This document shows positions 59,519 through 64,000 of a stretch of DNA of 64,000 nt, in pieces. Location of the stretch: contig NZ_CP011509.1 of NCBI RefSeq assembly GCF_001027285.1, positions 10,564,501-10,628,500 on the forward strand. The letters run 5' to 3'. The DNA comes from Archangium gephyra. GTDB taxonomy: Bacteria; Myxococcota; Myxococcia; Myxococcales; Myxococcaceae. The position numbers and the translations under genes were made by a program. Numbering within the stretch: position 1 is the stretch's first letter; each line of letters opens with the position of its first letter. A model generated the notes under the pieces. That model did not search any database. It saw only the letters and a program-made list of their open reading frames with translations, and had not been told where the DNA came from.

Positions 59519-61069
59519 ATGCGGCTCACCCTCCACCGTGGCGTCAGCCTCGCCGTCCTCGCCTCGGCCCGCACCGAGGCCGAGCACCACGAGGACCTGG
59601 GGTGCAGCATCCAGGGTCCCACCGCACGGCCCGTGCGGCACGCCCATGTCCCTCTCAAACAACGGCTCGCCGAGCTGGGCCCGGAGCGCTCGCTGCGTGA
59701 AGCGAAGGCCCTCGTGCGCTGGCTGGAGGAGACGCCCGGCTATGCCGCGCTCTGCGGCGAGGGCCGGCGGCGGGGAGGCCGGCGCCCGCTGCGCCACGAG
59801 GTCCTCTTCCCCGACGCGACGCGGCACAAGCCCCGCTTCCTCCACCTGCGCCAGGAAGAGCTGGGGCTCGACTTTCCCGTGAAAACCCGCGAGTGGCCGG
59901 CCCTCGCCGAGCTCTTCGCCTCGCTGGCGCGCGGAGCCACCCGCGCCGAGCTGCGGGCCCTCTCGGCCGTGCCCGCCGTGGGCGAGCTGCTCGCGGACCT
60001 GTCCAGCGCGGGCTGGCTCGTGCGCCACGACGGCCCCGTGGACGTGCCCACGCCCGGCGCCCTCTTCGTGGGCCACAACACCGTGCTGGTGTCGAGCACC
60101 CAGGCACGCGTCCTGGTGGACCCGTACTTCCGCCCCGCGAGCCAGCTCGACCGGCCGGACTATCCGCCCATGCAGCCGAGAGACCTCGGACGGGTGGACG
60201 CGGTCGTCATCACCCACTCGCATGGAGATCACTTCCACCTGGGCTCGCTGCTCCAGCTGCCGCGGGACACGCGCATCTTCGTCCCGGCGGTGGAGCGCGA
60301 GAGCCTCTTCTCCACCGACTGCGTGCTGCGGCTGCAACAGCTCGGCTACACCCGCGTCGAGGCGCTGCGCTGGGGCGAGGAGCGGCTCGTGGGCGACATC
60401 ACCGTGCGCGCCCTGCCCTTCCACGGCGAGCAGCCCACCGACGGCGAGGGCCTCTACCCGGACCTCTTCAACGAGGGGAACACCTGGCTGGTGCGCGCGC
60501 CGGGCTTCTCCGCCGCCTTCTTCGCCGATGCCGGCCACGACGTGCGCGGAGACATGCGCACCGTCTGCCGCGCCCTGCGCAAGGAGGCGCCCGTGGACGT
60601 GCTCTTCTGCGGCGTGCGCGGCTTCCGGCTCGAGCCCCTCTTCTTCGGCTACACCACGCTGGACGCCTACCTCGTCGACGTGCCCGTGGAGGCACTCGGA
60701 AAGCCGCAGCAGCTCATGGCCGGGCCGGAGGAGGCCCTGCATTACGGCGAGCTGCTCGGGGCGCGCTACGTGGTGCCGTGCGCGGACGGAGGTGCCCCCT
60801 GGTACTGGCGCGAGGGCATGGGCCCGCGCTACCCGGGCTACCCCGGCGAGCCGGTGAGTGGCGCCAGCACGATGGACGAGAATCCCGACGCGGACCCGTA
60901 CCCGGAGCGGTTGAAGCAGGTGCGCCGGCAGGTGGGGCACGGGCCCCAGGCGCTGCTGATGCGCCCCGGCGAGGCCCTCGCATGGCGGGGCCGCCAGGCA
61001 CCGGAGCTCGTCCGGTACCCGGGTTTCGAGTGGCCCTTCGGCGGCATGCCGGCGCGGCGCGGGGCGTGA
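59519..61069 (+). CDS. MBL-fold metallo-hydrolase
   Basis: A 516-residue protein with a central metallo-beta-lactamase fold. THSHGDHFHL (about residues 230-240) holds the first metal ligands; the Asp in FADAGHD and a later His (GVRGF region onward) would complete the site. An N-terminal extension of about 180 residues with Arg-rich helices precedes it, and about 100 C-terminal residues follow. Unlike RNase J or lactonases it lacks an obvious second domain. Substrate unknown. It is divergent from the secreted-protein gene. Confidence 0.85.
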   Translation: MRLTLHRGVSLAVLASARTEAEHHEDLGCSIQGPTARPVRHAHVPLKQRLAELGPERSLREAKALVRWLEETPGYAALCGEGRRRGGRRPLRHEVLFPDATRHKPRFLHLRQEELGLDFPVKTREWPALAELFASLARGATRAELRALSAVPAVGELLADLSSAGWLVRHDGPVDVPTPGALFVGHNTVLVSSTQARVLVDPYFRPASQLDRPDYPPMQPRDLGRVDAVVITHSHGDHFHLGSLLQLPRDTRIFVPAVERESLFSTDCVLRLQQLGYTRVEALRWGEERLVGDITVRALPFHGEQPTDGEGLYPDLFNEGNTWLVRAPGFSAAFFADAGHDVRGDMRTVCRALRKEAPVDVLFCGVRGFRLEPLFFGYTTLDAYLVDVPVEALGKPQQLMAGPEEALHYGELLGARYVVPCADGGAPWYWREGMGPRYPGYPGEPVSGASTMDENPDADPYPERLKQVRRQVGHGPQALLMRPGEALAWRGRQAPELVRYPGFEWPFGGMPARRGA

Positions 61070-61078
61070 CGGTTCCGC

Positions 61079-61360
61079 TCAGCTGCCGGGAGGCTGGGGC
61101 ACCTCGGGTTCCATCTCCCGGAGGGGCTCCTCGGGGAAGGATTGCAGCTTGAGCAGGCCCGAGAGCATGTGCAGCTTCTCGTGGACCGACTCGTTGCTGA
61201 ACTCGTGCAGGTCCATCAACGCCTGAGAGTAGTCCGTGAGTGCGTTCAACCACTCGCGCAGACTCTCCGGGCTCGTGGGTCTGGCGCGAGCGTCCTCGAT
61301 GCGTGCGAAGGCTTCGTGCAGCCTGTCGGCGGCGTCGTCCAGGTGCTTGGGCAGTGCCAT
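61079..61360 (-). CDS. Small helical hypothetical protein
   Basis: A 93-residue cytoplasmic protein that is helical throughout (DDAADRLHEAFARIEDARA; WLNALTDYSQALMDLHEF) and ends in a Pro-rich tail. Unrecognised. Convergent with the MBL-fold gene, nine bases away. The 275 bp upstream (61361-61635) hold no gene I can support. Confidence 0.65.
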   Translation of the reverse strand: MALPKHLDDAADRLHEAFARIEDARARPTSPESLREWLNALTDYSQALMDLHEFSNESVHEKLHMLSGLLKLQSFPEEPLREMEPEVPQPPGS

Positions 61361-61635
61361 GGTCGTCTCCCTCCGTCCCCTTCACCATGAGACTCCCCCA
61401 CCCCCGGGTGCCAGGGCCCCGCGCGCGCTGGAGGGCCCGGCGGACACGCCACGAGGCGCTCCCCTCCGGCGCCCCGAGGGAGCCTGGCGTCCATGCACCC
61501 CCGTGCGCCAGGCCGATGGGCGGGCATCCAAGCGTGAAGCGCCGGGAACAGCATGCAGCCCCGCGCGAGCGGACGGATTCTCCACCTTCGTGACGCGGCC
61601 CGTCATGGCCGCGACAAAAGGAAAAGGGGACGACC

Positions 61636-61857
61636 ATGAAGGGACGCGAGCGCGTGTGCAAGAAGCACATCAAGCAGGCCGGCTGGAGCATCGCCAACGA
61701 AGGGCTGCGGGAGCAGGGCTACCACCTGGAGCTCCACGGCCCCCGCGGCGAGCAGATGAAGGTGGATGCGCCCAGCAAGGCCCGCGCCTACCGCCACGCG
61801 GAGCGGCAGGTGAATGGCTCGGAGCCGGGGATGGCGCTCTGGGCGAGCCCGAGCTGA
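61636..61857 (+). CDS. Small basic hypothetical protein
   Basis: A 73-residue, Lys/Arg-rich protein (CKKHIKQAGWSIANEGLREQ) with a possible small alpha-beta fold. GGAAAAGGGG precedes the ATG. It has no recognised family; its small basic character could suit a nucleic-acid-binding protein but nothing confirms that. Upstream of the nucleotidyltransferase-like gene by about 100 bp. Confidence 0.6.
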   Translation: MKGRERVCKKHIKQAGWSIANEGLREQGYHLELHGPRGEQMKVDAPSKARAYRHAERQVNGSEPGMALWASPS

Positions 61858-61964
61858 CGCCACCCGCCTGGGGAGCAGCCGGGCAGGCTGGAAGCACCGG
61901 GTGTTCTCCTGCCCCCGGAAATCCCCATCCCTAACCTCCCAGCCAGGACACCGAGAGCGTGCCA

Positions 61965-62834
61965 ATGACCGTTCAACACACCGACAATCCGACTGTGGGG
62001 CAGGACAGCAGCCAGGACTCTTCCAGGCAGTTGAGCAAGCCGAGCAAGGCACCTCCCCCGATGCAGGCGGATCAGCGCCCGCCCATCGAGCGGGGTGCGC
62101 ACCTGCTGGCGCTCAGCACGCTCAAGAACGCGGAGATTCCCTTCGTGGTCGCGGGCGCCTACGCGCTGCACCTCTATACGGGCATCTACCGCGACACCAA
62201 GGACCTGGATCTCTTCCTCAAGCGCGAGCACGTGGAGCGCGCCATGGAGGCCCTGGGCTCCATGGGCTTCCAGACGAAGATGCATGATCCCGTGTGGATC
62301 GCGAAGGCCTACGCCAACGACGAGTACTTCGCCGATCTCATCTTCAGCTCGGGCAACGGCGTGGCCATCGTGGATGACCACTGGATCGACGAGGCCCACC
62401 CGGGCGTCATCCACGGGTTGCCCATCCTGGTGGCGCCTCCCGAGGACATCATCTGGTCCAAGGCCTTCGTGTGCGAGCGCGAGCGCTTCGACGGCACGGA
62501 CATCAACCACCTCATCCTCGCGCGCGGCAAGCAGATGGACTGGAAGCACCTGATGCGGCGGTTCGATCCGCACTGGGAGGTGCTCCTGGCCCATCTCACC
62601 TTCTACCGCTTCAGCTACCCGGGCCAGCGCGACCACGTGCCCCGCTGGATCTGGGACGAGCTGCTCGAGCGGGCCCGCAACCAGCACAACGAGCCCGAGA
62701 AGAAGAAGCTCTGCCGGGGAATGTTGATCGCCAAGGGGCAGTACAACGTGGATGTCGAGCACTGGGGTTACTCCGACGCCCGCCTCGAGGAGATCGCGAC
62801 GTTCCGCGACTACCAGGAGCCCAAGAAGGGCTGA
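61965..62834 (+). CDS. Nucleotidyltransferase-like (MNT/DUF6036-type) protein
   Basis: A protein of 289 residues. VAGAYALHLYTGIYRDTKDLDLFL is the G-G/S...DxD pattern of minimal nucleotidyltransferases (acids in KDLDLF), followed by the usual short alpha/beta core with PEDIIWSKAF. The N-terminal 40 residues are polar and probably disordered. ATG 61965 is preferred to GTG 61959. A helical C-terminal half of about 100 residues is added. The family includes antitoxin-like AbiEii and lipid A-unrelated NTases; no partner toxin is adjacent. Followed by a hairpin. Confidence 0.78.
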   Translation: MTVQHTDNPTVGQDSSQDSSRQLSKPSKAPPPMQADQRPPIERGAHLLALSTLKNAEIPFVVAGAYALHLYTGIYRDTKDLDLFLKREHVERAMEALGSMGFQTKMHDPVWIAKAYANDEYFADLIFSSGNGVAIVDDHWIDEAHPGVIHGLPILVAPPEDIIWSKAFVCERERFDGTDINHLILARGKQMDWKHLMRRFDPHWEVLLAHLTFYRFSYPGQRDHVPRWIWDELLERARNQHNEPEKKKLCRGMLIAKGQYNVDVEHWGYSDARLEEIATFRDYQEPKKG

Positions 62835-62844
62835 GGCACACGAA

Positions 62845-62888
62845 GAGCCCCTTGCCTGGCAGGCCGTTCACCCCTAGCAAGGGGGCTC
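62845..62888 (+). terminator. Hairpin terminator
   Basis: GAGCCCCTTGC at 62845-62855 pairs with GCAAGGGGGCTC at 62877-62888, leaving one bulged G and a 21-base loop. It follows the nucleotidyltransferase-like gene and precedes the Cys-cluster gene. Confidence 0.6.
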
Positions 62889-62913
62889 CTCGCTCCCCGG
62901 AAGCCGTGCCCCG

Positions 62914-63306
62914 ATGTCCCTCTCCACGCTGTGCCTGCGCTGTGGCCTGTGCTGCGACGGCACCCTCTTCACCCATGTCCCGCTGCGGCGCACCGAGGCC
63001 GGCCCCTTGAAGGCCCTGGGTCTGCCCGTGAAGGAGCGGGAGGACGGCACCCCCATCCTCCCGCAGCGCTGCGCGGCCCTGGAGGGGAAGACGTGCACCG
63101 CCTACGCCCAGCGCCCCGAGGGCTGCCGCCGCTACCACTGCCACCTCTTCAGCGCGCTCTCCGAGGGCGAGGTGTCCCTCGAGGAGGCGCTCGCGGTGGT
63201 GGACGGGGCGCACGCGCTGCTCGCGGGCGGGGAGCGCGGCCCGGAGCTGGACGACTACCTCGACAAGCACTTCCGGGGCCGGCACCGGCGCTACACCGCG
63301 CAGTAG
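62914..63306 (+). CDS. YkgJ-type cysteine cluster protein
   Basis: A 130-residue protein with the YkgJ/CxxCxxxC signature: LCLRCGLCCDG at the N-terminus, then RCAALEGKTCTAY and RPEGCRRYHCHLF. These cysteines bind zinc or an iron-sulfur cluster in this family. The function is undefined. The start at 62914 puts the first cysteine pair at the right place. It is convergent with the sigma-factor gene, ten bases apart. Confidence 0.87.
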   Translation: MSLSTLCLRCGLCCDGTLFTHVPLRRTEAGPLKALGLPVKEREDGTPILPQRCAALEGKTCTAYAQRPEGCRRYHCHLFSALSEGEVSLEEALAVVDGAHALLAGGERGPELDDYLDKHFRGRHRRYTAQ

Positions 63307-63316
63307 CCGGGCCCGC

Positions 63317-64000
63317 TCACCCCTTCGGGTTGGCCACCAGGTCGAAGTCCGGGATGTGCTCGCGCATGTACTCGCGCATCCGGTTGATGAGCGCCGCTTC
63401 GATCTGCCGGGCGCGCTCGCGGCTCACCCCGTACTTGTCTCCAATGTCCTGGAGCGTCAGCGGCTCGTCGGAGATCAGCCGGTTCTCGAAGATGTAGCGC
63501 TCCTTGCCCTCCAGCGACCTGGCGAACTCCTGCAGCTTCTCGCGGAACAGCGCCTTGAGCTGCTCGTTGCCCAGCCGCTCCTCGGCGCCCACCGACGAGG
63601 ACGGCATGAACCGGTCCATCCGCGTCGCCGACGAATCGTCCCCTCCCACCGGCGCGTCCAGCGACATCTCGTCGTGGCCCAGCCGCTGGTCCATCTCCAC
63701 CACGTCCTGCTCGGTGACGTTGAGGCGCTCGGCCAGCAGCTTCGGCGTCACCTCGAAGCCCTGCGCCATCAACTTGTCCTGCTCCTGGCGCAGCTTGAAG
63801 AAGAGCTTCCGCTGGGCCTCCGTCGTCCCCAGCTTCACCATCTTCCAGTTGTCCATGATGTAACGCAGGATGTAGGCGCGTATCCACCATGCGGCGTAGG
63901 AGCTGAGCTTCACCCCGCGCTCCGGGTCGTACTTCTTCACCGCCTGCATCAGCCCGATGTTGCCCTCCTGCACCAGGTCCAACAGGGACAGGGGGTTGCG
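63317..64000 (-). CDS. RpoH-type sigma-70 factor (3' part, runs off the window)
   Basis: The C-terminal 227 residues of a sigma-70 factor; the 5' part lies beyond base 64000. Region 2 is visible as [22 protein letters not shown] and [14 protein letters not shown]. The region 4 helix-turn-helix is [18 protein letters not shown]. The middle stretch lacks a large non-conserved insertion, which points to the RpoH/SigC-like heat-shock group of myxobacteria. It would direct RNA polymerase to stress promoters. The exact class cannot be fixed without the N-terminus. Confidence 0.9.
   Translation of the reverse strand, partial: RNPLSLLDLVQEGNIGLMQAVKKYDPERGVKLSSYAAWWIRAYILRYIMDNWKMVKLGTTEAQRKLFFKLRQEQDKLMAQGFEVTPKLLAERLNVTEQDVVEMDQRLGHDEMSLDAPVGGDDSSATRMDRFMPSSSVGAEERLGNEQLKALFREKLQEFARSLEGKERYIFENRLISDEPLTLQDIGDKYGVSRERARQIEAALINRMREYMREHIPDFDLVANPKG

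Overview
The window looks like a chromosomal segment of a fruiting myxobacterium, most likely the Cystobacteraceae/Archangiaceae branch. It has very high G+C with G/C at third codon positions, many predicted lipoproteins, an Asp-box protein ending in a MYXO-CTERM-like tail, a type VI secretion ClpV, a SIS-type NagB, an imm11-like immunity protein, and a long NRPS beside a fatty-acid-like operon. The species call is inference from gene content; no rRNA or tRNA gene was seen.

Layout. 1-4735: end of a type VI secretion locus (TssG, ClpV/TssH, a coupled lipoprotein). 4751-16918: mixed housekeeping and accessory genes: two unrecognised proteins, a DNA methyltransferase whose frame contains a dispersed repeat, Cu/Zn superoxide dismutase, an SDR, a polytopic membrane protein, a coupled GlcNAc-6-P catabolic pair, a large lipoprotein, a Tat-exported pirin and a DUF1697 protein. 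17040-37390: the main accessory region. A C-A-T-C-A-T-C NRPS faces a twelve-gene, tightly overlapping minus-strand operon. In order of transcription this encodes a CitE-like aldolase, alpha-oxoamine synthase, MaoC dehydratase, MDR reductase, YbaK-like deacylase, ACP, class III aminotransferase, 4HBT thioesterase, FabZ-like protein, ketosynthase, half-ketosynthase and AMP ligase. A 508-bp promoter region separates the operon from a divergent unit encoding a 597-aa protein of unknown family and a 29-aa Gly-rich peptide, closed by a strong hairpin. 37409-48550: secreted and cell-surface proteins (CHAP lipoprotein, PHM-like copper lipoprotein, Asp-repeat lipoprotein, Asp-box propeller, cytochrome-like lipoprotein), two aldo/keto reductases and a GST. 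48605-50796: a desaturase/HlyIII pair divergent from a TetR regulator with clear palindromes between. 50797-51820: a compositionally different patch with an imm11-like immunity gene and a possible toxin remnant. 51849-64000: VWA and DUF4159 proteins, small membrane proteins, an unusual stand-alone ketosynthase, an MBL-fold protein, a nucleotidyltransferase-like protein, a Cys-cluster protein and the 3' part of a heat-shock-type sigma factor.

How the parts may work together. The first four genes of the minus operon (aldolase, alpha-oxoamine synthase, dehydratase, enoyl reductase) have the enzyme logic known from ketomemicin, where a 2-oxo acid and malonyl-CoA are turned into a substituted succinyl-CoA and joined to an amino acid to give a carbonylmethylene (ketomethylene) peptide-bond mimic. 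Here that set is fused in one operon with ACP-dependent fatty-acid-like genes and sits next to a thioesterase-less NRPS with terminal condensation domains at both ends. The most interesting hypothesis is a lipid- or polyketide-capped ketomethylene pseudopeptide pathway. The divergent 597-aa protein and 29-aa peptide form a second, RiPP-like candidate at the same locus.
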